DNA of 64,000 bases from Simiduia agarivorans SA1 = DSM 21679 (GCF_000305785.2 NC_018868.3:1226001-1290000); one strand, 5' to 3'. Positions 19,593 to 30,867 are shown, counted from the first letter of the stretch. A program made the numbers and translations. The notes: generated from the sequence alone by a model not told the origin.

Positions 19593-21065
19593 ATGAAGTT
19601 TACCGTTTCAAGCGCCGATATCATTGCTCAAAAAACCGCCTGCCTGGTTATCGCCAGCTTTGAAGATGGCGCCAGCAGCACCGAAACCGCCATTGATCAG
19701 GCCACCAGTGGCTTGCTGACCGCACTGCGTAAGCGCAAAGACTTTACCGGTGAAAACGGCCAGACACTGCTGATTCCCGCGACCAACTTGTCTGCGGAAC
19801 GCCTGCTGCTGGTGGGATTGGGTAAACGCAAAGCCCTGACCCTGGACACGTTGCGCAAGGCGTTGGCTAAACTGGCCGACAGCTGCAAAACACTCAAAGC
19901 CAAAGACGCCGTGTTTGCCCTCGACGGTCTGGAGGGGATCAACGCCGACGCCACTGCCCGCGCACTCGCGCAGGCGCTGACCTGGTCGGCCTACAGCTAC
20001 AGCACCACCAAATCAAAGAAACCCGATACCCCCGCGCTGACCAAAGCCACCTTCGCCATTAACAGCGGCACCCACAAAAAAGCAGTCAGTCAGGCACTGG
20101 ACCTGGGCCTGGCTATTGGCGAAGGCTGCAACTTCACCCGCGAACTGGGCAACCTGCCGGCCAACATCTGTACCCCGACTTACCTCGCCGATATCGCTAA
20201 ATCCTGGGCCAAAAGCCACGACAAGCTGAAAACCACTGTGCTTGATCGCAAGGACATGGAAAAGCTCGGCATGGGCAGCCTGCTGTCTGTGGCCGCCGGG
20301 TCCGACCAGCCTCCCAAATTGATCGTGATGGAGTACAACGGCGGCAAAGCCGGCGCCAAGCCGGTGGTTCTGGTGGGCAAAGGCGTGACCTTCGACACCG
20401 GCGGTATCAGCCTGAAGCCGGGCGAAGCCATGGATGAAATGAAATTCGACATGTGCGGCGCGGCCAGCGTGTTCGGCGCCATGCACGCCACGCTGGCCAT
20501 GGGCCTGAAAATCAACCTGGTGTGCATCGTGCCTGCCACCGAAAACATGCCCAATGGTCACGCCACCAAACCCGGCGACGTGGTCACATCCATGTCAGGC
20601 CAGACCATCGAAGTGCTGAACACCGATGCCGAAGGTCGCCTGATTCTGTGTGATGCCCTCACCTATGCAGAACGCTTCAAACCCAAGTGTGTAGTGGATG
20701 TTGCGACCCTGACCGGCGCCTGCGTGATCGCCCTCGGCCACCACGCCACCGGCCTGTACGCCAACCAGCAACCCCTGGCCGACAAACTGCTCGCCGCGGG
20801 CGTGGCCGCCGGCGATAAAGCCTGGCAGATGCCATTGTGGGATGAATACCAGTCGCAACTGGATTCCAACTTTGCCGACATAGCCAACATCGGCGGCCGC
20901 CCGGGCGGTTCTGTTACCGCGGCCTGCTTCCTGTCCCGCTTCACCGGCAAGTATCAGTGGGCCCATCTGGATATCGCCGGTACCGCTTGGAAATCCGGCG
21001 CGGCCAAAGGCGCCACCGGTCGCCCTGTGCCATTGCTGTGTCAGTTCCTGATTGATCAGGCCTGA
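19593..21065 (+). CDS. pepA: Leucyl aminopeptidase PepA
   Basis: This 490-residue cytosolic M17 metallopeptidase removes N-terminal residues from peptides. It shows GKGVTFDTGGISLKP with metal ligands, the signature NTDAEGRL, and DVATLTGAC in the C-terminal catalytic half. Some PepA proteins also bind DNA, and this cannot be judged here. The start at 19593 gives MKFTVSSAD, the family's usual beginning. The stop overlaps the holC start by one base. Confidence 0.96.
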   Translation: MKFTVSSADIIAQKTACLVIASFEDGASSTETAIDQATSGLLTALRKRKDFTGENGQTLLIPATNLSAERLLLVGLGKRKALTLDTLRKALAKLADSCKTLKAKDAVFALDGLEGINADATARALAQALTWSAYSYSTTKSKKPDTPALTKATFAINSGTHKKAVSQALDLGLAIGEGCNFTRELGNLPANICTPTYLADIAKSWAKSHDKLKTTVLDRKDMEKLGMGSLLSVAAGSDQPPKLIVMEYNGGKAGAKPVVLVGKGVTFDTGGISLKPGEAMDEMKFDMCGAASVFGAMHATLAMGLKINLVCIVPATENMPNGHATKPGDVVTSMSGQTIEVLNTDAEGRLILCDALTYAERFKPKCVVDVATLTGACVIALGHHATGLYANQQPLADKLLAAGVAAGDKAWQMPLWDEYQSQLDSNFADIANIGGRPGGSVTAACFLSRFTGKYQWAHLDIAGTAWKSGAAKGATGRPVPLLCQFLIDQA

Positions 21066-21484
21066 TGACGCGGATTGATTTTCTGGCAGTGAACGACGCC
21101 TCACCCGAGGCGCGTTTACATCTGGCTGCCCGGCTGACACAACGCGCACTCCGGGAAGGCCGGCGGATTTTGATTGCCTGCACAGATGCGGGACAACAAG
21201 CGACACTGGACAGCCTGCTGTGGACCTTCGAGCCAGAAAGCTTTATTCCCCACGCAACCGACATTGCCGACCCGCAATCGCCGGTAACGCTTTGCACGGG
21301 TGAAGAATGTGGCGACCATCACGACGTACTGATCAATTTACAAAGCCCGGCGCCTGCGTTTTTTTCGCGCTTTGAGCGATTGTTTGAAGTGATTTGTCAG
21401 GATCCGTCGATACTTTCCAGCACTCGTGCGAACTGGGCCTATTACAAAAGCCGGGGCTATCCATTAGACTACAAAACGGTGTAA
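21065..21484 (+). CDS. holC: DNA polymerase III subunit chi
   Basis: This 139-residue clamp-loader accessory subunit links the psi subunit to single-strand binding protein. It begins MTRIDFLAVND and has the HolC pattern of a Rossmann-like core (RRILIACTDAGQQATLDSLLWTF across 33-55) with the late segment RANWAYYKSRGYPLDY. It is coupled to pepA by a TGATG overlap. Its position between pepA and valS matches E. coli and pseudomonads. Confidence 0.93.
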   Translation: MTRIDFLAVNDASPEARLHLAARLTQRALREGRRILIACTDAGQQATLDSLLWTFEPESFIPHATDIADPQSPVTLCTGEECGDHHDVLINLQSPAPAFFSRFERLFEVICQDPSILSSTRANWAYYKSRGYPLDYKTV

Positions 21485-21499
21485 GTCGCAGACATCTTC

Positions 21500-22456
21500 A
21501 TGGACGGCAAGAATCAACCCAAAACCAAAGCAGAGCTGTTGCAGGAACTGCAATCCATTCAATCCCTGCTCGATGAGCCGGAGGATGAACAGTTTCCGGC
21601 ACTCGACGACGATGACATCCCTCTGCTGGACGAATTCCTGCTCGATGATGGTGAAAGCAATCCGGAGGAAGACGATTTCAACACCCTTCTGGATGAGGCG
21701 GCTGACGAAGCGTTAGAAGCCGATACATTGGATGCGCTTAATGCAGCCTACGCAGCCCTGACCGACGACCTGGCTTCCGAACAGCCTGAGGACAGAGACC
21801 ATGAAACGGCCACCCAATCAACGACGCAATCGGCGCAGAATTCAGCAACGCCAACACCACGCCGAGATGCGCCACAGAACCCTGCACAAGCAGATCCGCA
21901 AGCTGCAGCTGCGCTGTCAGATGCTCAACAGCGTGCAGATGAGCCCGAAAATTCAATCGAGCCTGGTACGCGCCACCGTGAAGGCGCTGAAGCCGGAGTA
22001 ACCAGCGAACATACGGACCCAGCCTCGCCCGCCCCCTTACCCGGGCAGCAAAGCTTGTTTGATGCGCCCAAGTCCGCACCGGCAACCTCCGCCAAGGAAG
22101 CCAAGCCGGCGTCCAGGCCCGAGCGCCAACCCCTGCCGCAAAAAGCCCGCGGGGAAAACCCGTTTCTCCCACAGCACATCCGCGAACGCCTGCGCGGCAA
22201 TCAGGTATTGCCCAAAGCCGACTTCCTGCAACCGTCCACGCCGCCCGCGCATCAGGACCTGCCGGCCATGGTGGCGGAAAAACCGCCAGAATCCCCCAAG
22301 GCGCCACTGGCCGCTGAAACCGCGGTTTCCATCGATACCGAGCCCGATTTGAGCCCTTTGGTCGACCAGCTGGTGGCCGAAATCCTGCCCACCGTGGAAG
22401 CCCGCCTGCGCGAACTCATCGCCGAGCGCCTGACCAAGGACCCCCACGACCACTGA
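21500..22456 (+). CDS. Acidic, largely disordered protein between holC and valS
   Basis: This 318-residue protein has no recognised catalytic domain. Residues 1-90 are strongly acidic with repeated Asp/Glu runs and a helical start ([19 protein letters not shown]). Residues 90-260 are low in complexity and rich in Ala, Pro, Gln and Ser. The last 45 residues form a probable amphipathic helix pair ([20 protein letters not shown]). A hypothetical gene also occurs at this place in pseudomonads. A role near the replisome is only a contextual guess. Confidence 0.75.
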   Translation: MDGKNQPKTKAELLQELQSIQSLLDEPEDEQFPALDDDDIPLLDEFLLDDGESNPEEDDFNTLLDEAADEALEADTLDALNAAYAALTDDLASEQPEDRDHETATQSTTQSAQNSATPTPRRDAPQNPAQADPQAAAALSDAQQRADEPENSIEPGTRHREGAEAGVTSEHTDPASPAPLPGQQSLFDAPKSAPATSAKEAKPASRPERQPLPQKARGENPFLPQHIRERLRGNQVLPKADFLQPSTPPAHQDLPAMVAEKPPESPKAPLAAETAVSIDTEPDLSPLVDQLVAEILPTVEARLRELIAERLTKDPHDH

Positions 22457-22505
22457 CTCTTCAGGTATAATCGCCGCTTTTGCCAGTTCGACTGTTGAGA
22501 GCCCG

Positions 22506-25268
22506 ATGGATAAGACGTATCAGCCAGCCAGCATTGAAACCCAGTGGTACCAGACCTGGGAGAAAAACGGCTATTTCAAGCCCTCAGGCAAGGGTGACCC
22601 CTACTGCATCATGATTCCGCCGCCCAATGTGACGGGCAGCCTGCACATGGGCCACGGTTTCCAGGAATCCATCATGGACGCCCTCATCCGCTATAACCGC
22701 ATGAAGGGCAAAAACACCCTCTGGCAGGTTGGCACCGACCACGCCGGCATCGCCACCCAGATGGTGGTTGAACGCTTGCTGGACGCCGAAGGCGTGTCCC
22801 GCCACGACCTGGGCCGGGAAAAATTCCTGGAAAAAGTCTGGCAGTGGAAAGAGGAATCCGGCGGCACCATCACCCGCCAGCTGCGTCGCTTAGGCGCCAG
22901 CCCCGACTGGTCGCGCGAGCGCTTCACCATGGACGACGGCTTCTACAAAGCCGTGCAGGAAGTGTTCATCCAGCTCTACAAAGATGGCCTGATTTACCGC
23001 GGCAAACGGCTGGTGAACTGGGACCCGAAACTGCACACCGCCGTGTCCGATCTGGAAGTGATCAGCGAAGAAGAGAAAGGCTTCCTGTGGCATTTCCGCT
23101 ACCCGTTGGCCGATGGCTCCGGCCATATTGTGGTGGCCACTACCCGCCCCGAAACCATGCTGGGCGATACCGCCGTGGCGGTTCACCCGGAAGACGAGCG
23201 CTACCAACAGCTCGTGGGCAAGATGATCAAGCTGCCGCTCACCGATCGCGAAATTCCCATTATCGCCGACGATTATGTGGACAAGGATTTCGGTACCGGT
23301 TGCGTGAAGATTACGCCGGCACACGATTTCAACGACTATGAAATGGGCAAACGCCACAACCTGCCCATCATCAACATCCTCACCGACGATGCCGATCTGA
23401 ATGATGACGTGCCGGAAAAATACCGCGGCATGGAACGCTTTGCTGCGCGAAAACAAATTGTCGCCGATTTCGAGGCGCTGGGTCTGCTGGAAAAAATCGA
23501 CGACCACGTGCTGAAAGTCCCCCGTGGCGACCGCACCGGCGTGGTCATCGAACCCTACCTCACCGACCAATGGTACGTAAAAACCGCGCCCTTGGCTGAG
23601 CAGGCGATCAAAGCGGTGGAAGACGGCGACATCAAATTCGTGCCGCAACAATACGAGAACATGTACTTCTCCTGGATGCGCGACATTCAGGACTGGTGCA
23701 TTTCCCGCCAGCTGTGGTGGGGTCACCGGATTCCCGCCTGGTACGATGCCGAGGGCAACATTTATGTGGGCCGTTCGGAAGCTGACGTACGCGCGGAAAA
23801 TAATCTGCCTGATGATCTCGAGCTCAAGCAGGACGACGACGTACTGGACACCTGGTTCAGCTCCGGCCTGTGGACCTTCGGCACCCTGGGCTGGCCGGAA
23901 AACACCGAAGAACTGAAGACCTTCCACCCCACCGACGTGCTGGTAACCGGCTTCGATATCATTTTCTTCTGGGTCGCCCGCATGATCATGCTGACCCTGC
24001 ATTTCCGCAAGGAAATCCCCTTCCACACGGTGTATGTGCACGGTCTGGTGCGGGATTCCCAGGGTCAGAAAATGTCCAAGTCCAAGGGCAATGTGCTGGA
24101 CCCGATCGATCTGATCGACGGCATTGATCTGGAATCGCTGGTGGCGAAACGCACGGCCGGTATGATGCAGCCGCACCTGCGCGACAAAATTGAAAAACAG
24201 ACCCGCAAGGAATTTCCCGACGGCATCAACGCCTACGGCACCGACGCACTGCGCTACACCTACTACTCGCTCGCCTCCACCGGCCGCGACATCAAGTTTG
24301 ACGTGGGCCGCATCGAAGGTTTCCGCAACTTCTGCAATAAAATCTGGAACGCCACCAACTATGTTCTGATGAATTGCGAAGATCAGGATTGCGGTGCCGA
24401 CGGCAGCGCTGACTATGAGTTGTCGTTAGCGGACAAATGGATCATTTCCAAACTGCAGGAAACCGAAATTGCCGTTGCAGAGGGCGTGGAAAGTTACCGC
24501 CTGGATCTGGCGTCACAAGCCCTGTACGACTTTGTCTGGAATGAATACTGCGCCTGGTATCTGGAGCTGTCCAAGCCCGTACTGTGGGATGACAACGCCA
24601 GCGCCGCCCAGAAAAAAGGCACCCGCCGCACCCTAATCCGCGTGCTGGAAGTCATCCTGCGTCTGGCGCACCCGCTGATGCCGTTTATCACCGAAGAAAT
24701 CTGGCAGAAGGTGAAAACCCTGGCCGGCCAATCCGGTGACACCATCATGCATCAACCCTACCCGGTGGCCGATACTTCCAAAATCGATGCCGCGGCCATT
24801 GCCGACCTGGAGTGGATCAAGCAGGCGGTGGTTGCCGTGCGCAACATCCGCGGCGAAATGAACATCGCCCCGGGCAAAGCCATTCCGGTGCTGGTGGTCA
24901 ATGCCAACACCGACGACTTGCGCCGCATTGAGGAAAACCGCCCATTCCTGACCAAACTGGCCAATCTGGAATCCATCGCCCCGCTCGAGGGTGAGGCGCC
25001 CATGTCGGCCACCGCGCTGGTGGGCAAGATGGAATTGCTGGTACCCATGGCCGGCCTGATCGACACCGCCGCTGAACTGGCGCGCCTCGACAAGGAAATC
25101 GAAAAACTCACCAAGGAAGTCGTCAAAACCGAAGGCAAGCTGAACAATCCCAAGTTTGTGGACAAGGCTCCGACCGAGGTGGTGGACAAAGAGCGGGAAC
25201 GGCTGGCAGATTTCCAGGCCTCCATTGCCAAATTAACGGAACAAAAAGCCAAAATGGCCGCCCTATAA
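22506..25268 (+). CDS. valS: Valyl-tRNA synthetase
   Basis: This is a 920-residue class I synthetase that charges tRNA-Val. It has the HIGH-type motif in [15 protein letters not shown] near residue 40, the editing domain in the middle, the KMSKS motif ([10 protein letters not shown] near residue 525), the anticodon-binding region, and the C-terminal coiled coil typical of ValS ([21 protein letters not shown] at 862-882). Length and all parts are normal. A GC-rich hairpin follows. Confidence 0.97.
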   Translation: MDKTYQPASIETQWYQTWEKNGYFKPSGKGDPYCIMIPPPNVTGSLHMGHGFQESIMDALIRYNRMKGKNTLWQVGTDHAGIATQMVVERLLDAEGVSRHDLGREKFLEKVWQWKEESGGTITRQLRRLGASPDWSRERFTMDDGFYKAVQEVFIQLYKDGLIYRGKRLVNWDPKLHTAVSDLEVISEEEKGFLWHFRYPLADGSGHIVVATTRPETMLGDTAVAVHPEDERYQQLVGKMIKLPLTDREIPIIADDYVDKDFGTGCVKITPAHDFNDYEMGKRHNLPIINILTDDADLNDDVPEKYRGMERFAARKQIVADFEALGLLEKIDDHVLKVPRGDRTGVVIEPYLTDQWYVKTAPLAEQAIKAVEDGDIKFVPQQYENMYFSWMRDIQDWCISRQLWWGHRIPAWYDAEGNIYVGRSEADVRAENNLPDDLELKQDDDVLDTWFSSGLWTFGTLGWPENTEELKTFHPTDVLVTGFDIIFFWVARMIMLTLHFRKEIPFHTVYVHGLVRDSQGQKMSKSKGNVLDPIDLIDGIDLESLVAKRTAGMMQPHLRDKIEKQTRKEFPDGINAYGTDALRYTYYSLASTGRDIKFDVGRIEGFRNFCNKIWNATNYVLMNCEDQDCGADGSADYELSLADKWIISKLQETEIAVAEGVESYRLDLASQALYDFVWNEYCAWYLELSKPVLWDDNASAAQKKGTRRTLIRVLEVILRLAHPLMPFITEEIWQKVKTLAGQSGDTIMHQPYPVADTSKIDAAAIADLEWIKQAVVAVRNIRGEMNIAPGKAIPVLVVNANTDDLRRIEENRPFLTKLANLESIAPLEGEAPMSATALVGKMELLVPMAGLIDTAAELARLDKEIEKLTKEVVKTEGKLNNPKFVDKAPTEVVDKERERLADFQASIAKLTEQKAKMAAL

Positions 25269-25282
25269 GCCTACCGGCGAAT

Positions 25283-25305
25283 CCGCCACGGTTCCGCCGT
25301 GGCGG
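25283..25305 (+). terminator. Hairpin after valS
   Basis: CCGCCACGG at 25283-25291 pairs with CCGTGGCGG at 25297-25305 around a 5-base loop, 15 bp after the valS stop. Only a weak T-rich tail follows. Confidence 0.6.
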
Positions 25306-25523
25306 TATTCCTGCCAACAACCCCACTCTACCCCGCAATTATTGGTACAAAATTCCGCCAAACTGGGGATTTTCCACACGTTATTCGAATTATGAGGCTT
25401 AGTGCGGACTTCCTTGCTTTCTAGAGGCCAGCTCTCATTCTTCCGACTGAATCGAGTAAAATGCCGCCCTTTTCGGGCCCGACGCCCCGTTCAGGCCAAC
25501 ACCCGCAACTTCCGGAGTCATTT

Positions 25524-26486
25524 ATGATGTTACGACTGCTTGTATTGATGGTTGCTCTTTCTGCCCTTAACGCACCCACCTACGCCCAGAGCAGGGCCCA
25601 GATCAGTGCCAATATCAACACCCTTGAGACCCGACTGGACGCCAAACAGGAAAGTGTCACCACCCTGACCCGACGCCTGGAAAGCTACCAGGAACGTGTA
25701 AATGACGCGCAGGAAAAGCTCGAAAAAGCGAAAACCGACGTTTTTGAAGCCAACAACGCCGTCATCAGTGCGAATCAGGCCACAGGCAAAGATGCCGCTA
25801 CGCAACAGGAGCTGGCCGCGAAAAAGCTGGATCTGGCTCACAACGCACTGGAAAGCCGCCAGCGTCGCCTGGAAATGACCGCAAACAAGCAAGCTGCAAT
25901 CGAATCTGAACTGACCAAAACCCGCAATGAAGTTGCACAACTTCAGGGCCAGCTGATCGAACTGAATAAGCAGCTGAAAGTTGCACAGGCGCAACCTGCA
26001 CCTGCACCTGCGCCAAAGCCCGCGCCGGCCAAAGTAGTGGCAGCACCCCAAGCGGTTGACGCGCCGTCACTCGCCAGCGCTGCGCCAGTTGCAGAGCCAG
26101 CCCCAGCCCCGGTTGCGGCTCCCCAGGCAGAACCTGAGGTGGCACCTGCAGCCGAATTGACGCCCGAGCAGAAACGCGCCCGGGCCGCCATGCGGGCACT
26201 GAATGAAAAAGTCCGCGGCGCAGACCTCAATGGTTACCGGCAGTTCGGCGAGATGTACGTCCGCCACGATAACGGCCGCGAAGAACTGGAATTTTTGGGC
26301 AATGCACAATACTACGCAGAAGTGACCCTGCCGCGCGGCAGCAATCGTCTGAAAATTCAGTCGCGGACCTTCCGCGTTGACGTACCGGATGATCAGCACA
26401 ACAACACCTTCGCGATCATCTACGATGCAACCAATCGCCAAAAAGCCGACTTTTCAATCTTCAATAAATCGTTGATTGAAGATTAA
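25524..26486 (+). CDS. Exported coiled-coil protein with Ala/Pro linker
   Basis: This 320-residue protein has a signal peptide (MMLRLLVLMVALSALNAPTYA, residues 1-21), then a long coiled coil (about 25-155) made of heptad-like Leu/Glu/Lys/Gln stretches. An Ala-Pro-rich linker spans about 160-215 and a compact C-terminal domain of about 100 residues begins PEQKRARAAMRALNEKV. The layout suggests an envelope spacer anchored through its coiled coil. I recognise no named family for the C-terminal domain. GGAG lies 6 bp before the chosen ATG. Confidence 0.72.
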   Translation: MMLRLLVLMVALSALNAPTYAQSRAQISANINTLETRLDAKQESVTTLTRRLESYQERVNDAQEKLEKAKTDVFEANNAVISANQATGKDAATQQELAAKKLDLAHNALESRQRRLEMTANKQAAIESELTKTRNEVAQLQGQLIELNKQLKVAQAQPAPAPAPKPAPAKVVAAPQAVDAPSLASAAPVAEPAPAPVAAPQAEPEVAPAAELTPEQKRARAAMRALNEKVRGADLNGYRQFGEMYVRHDNGREELEFLGNAQYYAEVTLPRGSNRLKIQSRTFRVDVPDDQHNNTFAIIYDATNRQKADFSIFNKSLIED

Positions 26487-26507
26487 TCTGCAGCGCCAGG
26501 GATGGCG

Positions 26508-26744
26508 CTAGCGCCGCAATAACACATCCAATTCGTCCACTGACTCAGACCAGTCGCTGTCTGCATCTATGGCCTGCTTGATCAGCTGCGCCTGCGCCGG
26601 CGTCCAGAAAATAGCGCGATAGAGCTCGCCATCCTCCTTGCGTAACTGGTGCGTCCGAATGAACCGGTCTATGGCTGCAGGCGAATTATTAAGCCCCAGC
26701 TGGGCAAAAAGCTCCTGCATGGGGTGATGTGCATGGATCTCCAT
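26508..26744 (-). CDS. DUF2789 protein
   Basis: This 78-residue cytoplasmic protein begins MEIHAHHPMQELFAQLGL and ends FWTPAQAQLIKQAIDADSDWSESVDELDVLLRR (residues 46-78), which fits DUF2789, a small alpha-helical family of unknown function common in pseudomonads. The frame is open to 26945, but the ATG at 26744 has GGAGG 5 bp upstream and gives the family's normal length. Confidence 0.8.
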   Translation of the reverse strand: MEIHAHHPMQELFAQLGLNNSPAAIDRFIRTHQLRKEDGELYRAIFWTPAQAQLIKQAIDADSDWSESVDELDVLLRR

Positions 26745-26963
26745 GACGGCCTCCGCGTGTCGGTGAGGTTCCATCATAACCACCCCGATCATGCCTGCTG
26801 AGACCTTTTTACGATGAGTAAGCGGCACCTTATAGCCAAATAACGCATTCAGGCCCCCGGCCCGTGGCGCCAAACTAAGACTTAGGTCGCAATTCCACCC
26901 CGGACCCGCCCTACCCCGCGTCTGCCAGGTATACACTGGGCTCACTTTCGGGAGGAAATCGAC

Positions 26964-27506
26964 ATGAAAAAAACACTACTTGCCAGCACCTGCCTGATCC
27001 TGGGCTTAGCTCAGCCGGCCTTCGCCGGAGACGAAACCGGGTTCTACCTCGGCGGTTCTGTCGGCAGCTCACAACTCAGCTACAAGGGCGACGGCAGCAG
27101 CATCGATGATGACGATGTGGGCTACAAAGTTTTTGCCGGCTATAACTTCGGCCTGATCCCGCTGATCAACCTCGCGGTAGAAGGCAGCTATGTGGATTTT
27201 GGCAGCCAGACCGGCGACATACTGGGCGACTCATACACCCTCACCAGCACCGGTCTGCAAGGGCACGCGCTCGCGGGCGTTAATCTGGGACCCGTGGGTT
27301 TATTTGCGAAAGCGGGCGTGATGAACTGGGATTCAAAACTCAAGGGCGACGCGGAGACTACCAACGAGTCGGGATCCGACCCTGCCTACGGTGTCGGCGC
27401 CAAGTTTCAACTGATGTCCTTCCAACTGAGAGCAGAGTATGAACGCCTGCAGTTGGATGATGCAGACGTAGACTTTTTCTCGGTCGGTGCGGCTTATACT
27501 TTCTGA
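26964..27506 (+). CDS. Outer membrane beta-barrel protein (paralogue 1)
   Basis: This 180-residue protein has a signal peptide (cleavage near AFAGDE) and a small barrel of alternating strands ending in the aromatic VGAAYTF, the usual signal for BAM-dependent insertion. The pattern GFYLGGSVGSSQLSY, KVFAGYNFGL and LGPVGLFAKAGVMNW resembles OmpA/OmpX-like eight-strand barrels. It is clearly paralogous to the protein at 32248. GGGAGG precedes the ATG and a strong terminator follows. The function is unknown. Confidence 0.82.
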   Translation: MKKTLLASTCLILGLAQPAFAGDETGFYLGGSVGSSQLSYKGDGSSIDDDDVGYKVFAGYNFGLIPLINLAVEGSYVDFGSQTGDILGDSYTLTSTGLQGHALAGVNLGPVGLFAKAGVMNWDSKLKGDAETTNESGSDPAYGVGAKFQLMSFQLRAEYERLQLDDADVDFFSVGAAYTF

Positions 27507-27530
27507 CGCCAACTCGCCATTCATAAAAAA

Positions 27531-27555
27531 AGCCGGGCAAGCCCGGCTTTTTTTA
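27531..27555. terminator. Bidirectional rho-independent terminator
   Basis: AGCCGGGC and GCCCGGCT pair around an AA loop, flanked by an A run on the left and a T run on the right. It therefore serves both the barrel gene on the plus strand and the TonB-dependent receptor gene on the minus strand. Confidence 0.92.
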
Positions 27556-27565
27556 TGTCGAACGA

Positions 27566-30541
27566 TCAGTACTTGTAGCTTACGCCGAAAGTGATCCGAC
27601 GATCGGTAAGCCCCTGGAAGCACAACAGAGAACCGCTGTTGACACAGGACTGTTCCACTTCGGATTCAGTCAGGTTGATCGCTTCCAGACCCAATGCCAG
27701 ATTATCGGTCACATCATAGTTGATGCTGGCATTCAGCTGACCGCGCGCTTCCTGCACCACAGGGAAACCCCATGGATAGCTCGAAGTACTGCCGAAGTCT
27801 TCGGACCGGTAGCCGTCGCGCCAGGTGTAACGGGCGCGGGCCGACAAGCCATGCTTCTCGTAGTAGAGGGTAATGTTGTAGGAATCCTCAGACAAATCAA
27901 GCAACTGCGCCTTCAGCTGAACATCGGTCGCGCCCAACAGAGAAAACACGGTAGCAGCACGGCTGGTGGGATAGAGATACTCATCGCCACCCACGAACTC
28001 CTGCTTGGTGTAGTTTGCCGCCACCCCAAAGCCCGAGGCCCAGCCCAGCTGATCCTCAAAGTTTGATAAATCGTATTGGAACGCCATCTCCCAACCACGC
28101 TGGGTAGTTTTGCCGGCACCATTACCTGTGGTTGCTGCGTCAACACATACGCCCACGCCCGGGTTAGGACCGAACACGTTGATATCCGCGATCGGGTTCC
28201 ACACACCACCCTGTTCACAGTTAGGCCCTACGGTATCGCGGTAGCCGGTGTTCGGATCCTGATAGGCACTGTCGATGGAATCCACAAACAGGTTGGTGCG
28301 ATCTTTGTTGAAATATCCGAGGCTGACCACGGCTGCCGGCGCAAAATACCATTCCACACCGATGTCCCAAGAGGTGACTTCTTCAGGCTCCAGATCCGGA
28401 TTACCGATAGAGACCGACGCATTCGGGCTGGTTTCATAGGTGGCGGATGTGGACAGGTCATCAAAATCCGGACGACGGATATCTTTCGACCAACCCGCGC
28501 GAAGCAATACATCTTCATGCACAGAAGCAACCACATTCAAACGCGGAAGTACAAAGGCGTAGTCACTCTTAGTGGTGGTCTGAGTCACAATTTCATTGCC
28601 ATCATCATCAGTAGTAATGGCATTACCTACTGAGCTCACGTCAGTCTGAACGTAGCGCAGACCGAAGTTACCGCGAAAAATGCCTTGTTCGAAGTTTGCC
28701 TGAACAAACAATGCGTTGGTGGTTTCATCAATATCAAAGAAAGCCGATGATGTTGAGGTTGGCGAACTGATCGGCCCGCGGTTTGAACCTGTGATCGCAT
28801 TGTTGGCTTCAATCGCATCATTCAGCGCAGCCAGCACAGCATCCGGGTTTGACAACGCCTGCTCCGGATCAATGATCAGGAAATCCCGCACGAATAACGC
28901 ACGGCCATCGGCCGCATTAAAATTGTCCGGGCCGGCGGTCAGAATACTGGCGAACAGATCACCTGTCGGACTGTCAATCATATTGCGCAGTCCAACATTT
29001 GAACCTGAATCGTCATTCAGACTGGAGCTTTTATTGTAACGGTAGCCGGCATCCACAGACGTGAAAAACGGGTTGGTATCGGTGAGGTCGTAGGACACGT
29101 TAGCGACAAACGCGTTTTCGCTGCTTTCATTTTTGTCCCGCGACTGATTCACATCGCGCAACACATAATTTGCTGGGTCCAACAGTTGTGCCACAGTGGG
29201 CGCATTCGCTTCGCTGGAGGCGATGCCAAACGCCAGGCTGCCGCCGGTCAGATCGTATTCGAATGGCGTGCCGTTTTCGTTAGAGGAATTGGTGGCCACG
29301 TTCGGGTTGATGAAGTTCAGCGTGGTAGAGAAATCCGGATTAACGGTATCGGAACTGGACAAGGCCACCTCGACCCGGCCGGACCAACGATCTTTGTTCC
29401 AATCACTTCCAAGGCGGAAGATATTGGTTTTGGTTTTTCGAGAGCCGGTATCGGTAGACATGCGCAGGTTCGGGTCTGCGTCACCAGCCTCGACTGGAAT
29501 TATGCCTTTGGCGGCGGCCTGAATAGTGCCAAGGTACTGGCCATCGAGCGAACCGAAGTCTACCGTTTCAAACTCGGATGGCACGGCCACATTGCGCAGG
29601 TCGCTCACGCCCGAAGCCTGAACACGGGTACTTTCCTGCAGGCGGGTCTGGTCGTTTACAATGGCGTCAAAGTAAAGTGTGACATTATCGTTTGGTGCCC
29701 ACTCCACCGAGCCGGCAAAGTTGATGGTCTCATATTCAAAGTTGTCGTAGTCCTGATTAAGGAACTGAATCGGCAGGAAATCAAAAGACTGCGCACTGGC
29801 AGCACCGCTGTCTGAGGCCACCGAGTTATCGCGGTCGGCGCGTGGACGGAACGCGGTTACATCTGATTCGGCGTAGCTACCGCTCAATACAACACCAAAC
29901 TCACCGGCGTCCGTTTCCCACACATCACCCCAGGTACCGGAGAGACGTGGCGTCATCCCGTCGGTGGAAAGACTGCTGTGTTCACCCTGAACGCGCAAGG
30001 CACCCAGTGTTTCTTCCAGCTCCAACGGGCGAATGGTTTTGAGGTTAATGGTACCACCCACAGATCCCTCAATGGTTTTTGCTTCCGGCGCTTTGGTCAC
30101 TTCAACCGATGCGATCATAGACGCTGAAACATCTTCAAAGCTGATGCCGGTGCGGCCAGAACCAGAACTGGCGGTAGACACTCCGTTGATTTCAGTGCGG
30201 TTAGCATTGGTGCCACGAATCTGGGCGCCCGTGCCCACACCGGCAGTCCGGGTGATCTGCACACCTGGGATGTTTTCCAGGACTTCGGCAAGGTTCTGAT
30301 CGGGCAGCTTCCCGATGTCTTCCGCTTTGATCACTTCAACCAGATTATTGGAGTCGCGCTTCTGATCAAGCGCGCCAGCGAGTGATGCGCGAATGCCGGT
30401 AACCACTACCTCCTCAAGCGCGTCCAGGCCTTCGTCCTGAGCAAGCGCAGACTGGGCAAATGCCAGGGTAGCAGTGGAAATTGCGACGGTATTAATTGCT
30501 CTGATGGCCGTTGAAAGGCGGCCTTTTGGGAAATTTATCAT
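27566..30541 (-). CDS. TonB-dependent outer membrane receptor
   Basis: This 991-residue receptor has a signal peptide ending ALAQDEG, a TonB-box-like segment LEEVVVTG (about 42-49), a plug domain (LAEVLENIPGVQITR and QIRGTNANRTEINGV) and a large 22-strand barrel ending ITFGVSYKY. The opening GIRASLAGALDQKRDSNNLVEVIKAEDIGKLPD (51-83) is typical of the large carbohydrate or peptide uptake receptors abundant in Cellvibrionales and Caulobacter. The cargo cannot be read from sequence. It stands alone with no adjacent transporter or regulator. Confidence 0.92.
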   Translation of the reverse strand: MINFPKGRLSTAIRAINTVAISTATLAFAQSALAQDEGLDALEEVVVTGIRASLAGALDQKRDSNNLVEVIKAEDIGKLPDQNLAEVLENIPGVQITRTAGVGTGAQIRGTNANRTEINGVSTASSGSGRTGISFEDVSASMIASVEVTKAPEAKTIEGSVGGTINLKTIRPLELEETLGALRVQGEHSSLSTDGMTPRLSGTWGDVWETDAGEFGVVLSGSYAESDVTAFRPRADRDNSVASDSGAASAQSFDFLPIQFLNQDYDNFEYETINFAGSVEWAPNDNVTLYFDAIVNDQTRLQESTRVQASGVSDLRNVAVPSEFETVDFGSLDGQYLGTIQAAAKGIIPVEAGDADPNLRMSTDTGSRKTKTNIFRLGSDWNKDRWSGRVEVALSSSDTVNPDFSTTLNFINPNVATNSSNENGTPFEYDLTGGSLAFGIASSEANAPTVAQLLDPANYVLRDVNQSRDKNESSENAFVANVSYDLTDTNPFFTSVDAGYRYNKSSSLNDDSGSNVGLRNMIDSPTGDLFASILTAGPDNFNAADGRALFVRDFLIIDPEQALSNPDAVLAALNDAIEANNAITGSNRGPISSPTSTSSAFFDIDETTNALFVQANFEQGIFRGNFGLRYVQTDVSSVGNAITTDDDGNEIVTQTTTKSDYAFVLPRLNVVASVHEDVLLRAGWSKDIRRPDFDDLSTSATYETSPNASVSIGNPDLEPEEVTSWDIGVEWYFAPAAVVSLGYFNKDRTNLFVDSIDSAYQDPNTGYRDTVGPNCEQGGVWNPIADINVFGPNPGVGVCVDAATTGNGAGKTTQRGWEMAFQYDLSNFEDQLGWASGFGVAANYTKQEFVGGDEYLYPTSRAATVFSLLGATDVQLKAQLLDLSEDSYNITLYYEKHGLSARARYTWRDGYRSEDFGSTSSYPWGFPVVQEARGQLNASINYDVTDNLALGLEAINLTESEVEQSCVNSGSLLCFQGLTDRRITFGVSYKY

Positions 30542-30867
30542 TTTATTAGTCCTCTCCTTAGATGAGTCACCACAAGCAGTTACCTGCTTCCGGATTCACG
30601 GAGTTAACTCCTTCCCAATCATCATGTCAACCAATTAATCTGATATAGAACTGCAGATTGATCTGACCAATACCATAACCATCTGTATTTATTAGATTTT
30701 TAGCAGCCCGCGGCTTATCTGTGCCAAATCCATTTCCGGATACCTGAAAACATAACCCTTTTACCTATCTGACCAATTTAAACACCGCTCCTGCAGTGGT
30801 CGCAGGCCTGCAAAAGAGCAGACGCGGTTAGCTTGGCTATTCTTGAGATACCCGAACGGAGCCGACA
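30542..30867. other. Divergent intergenic region, receptor/pilU
   Basis: These 326 bp separate divergent starts and must hold both promoters. ATCTGACCAAT occurs twice (near 30660 and 30764, the second ending ATTTA) and could be an operator pair. This is weak evidence, and I see no terminator or RNA gene. Confidence 0.4.

Noticed and set aside
22890..24176. Long frame antisense to valS
   Set aside because: It is a shadow of valS codon structure, with low-complexity His/Val/Gly content.
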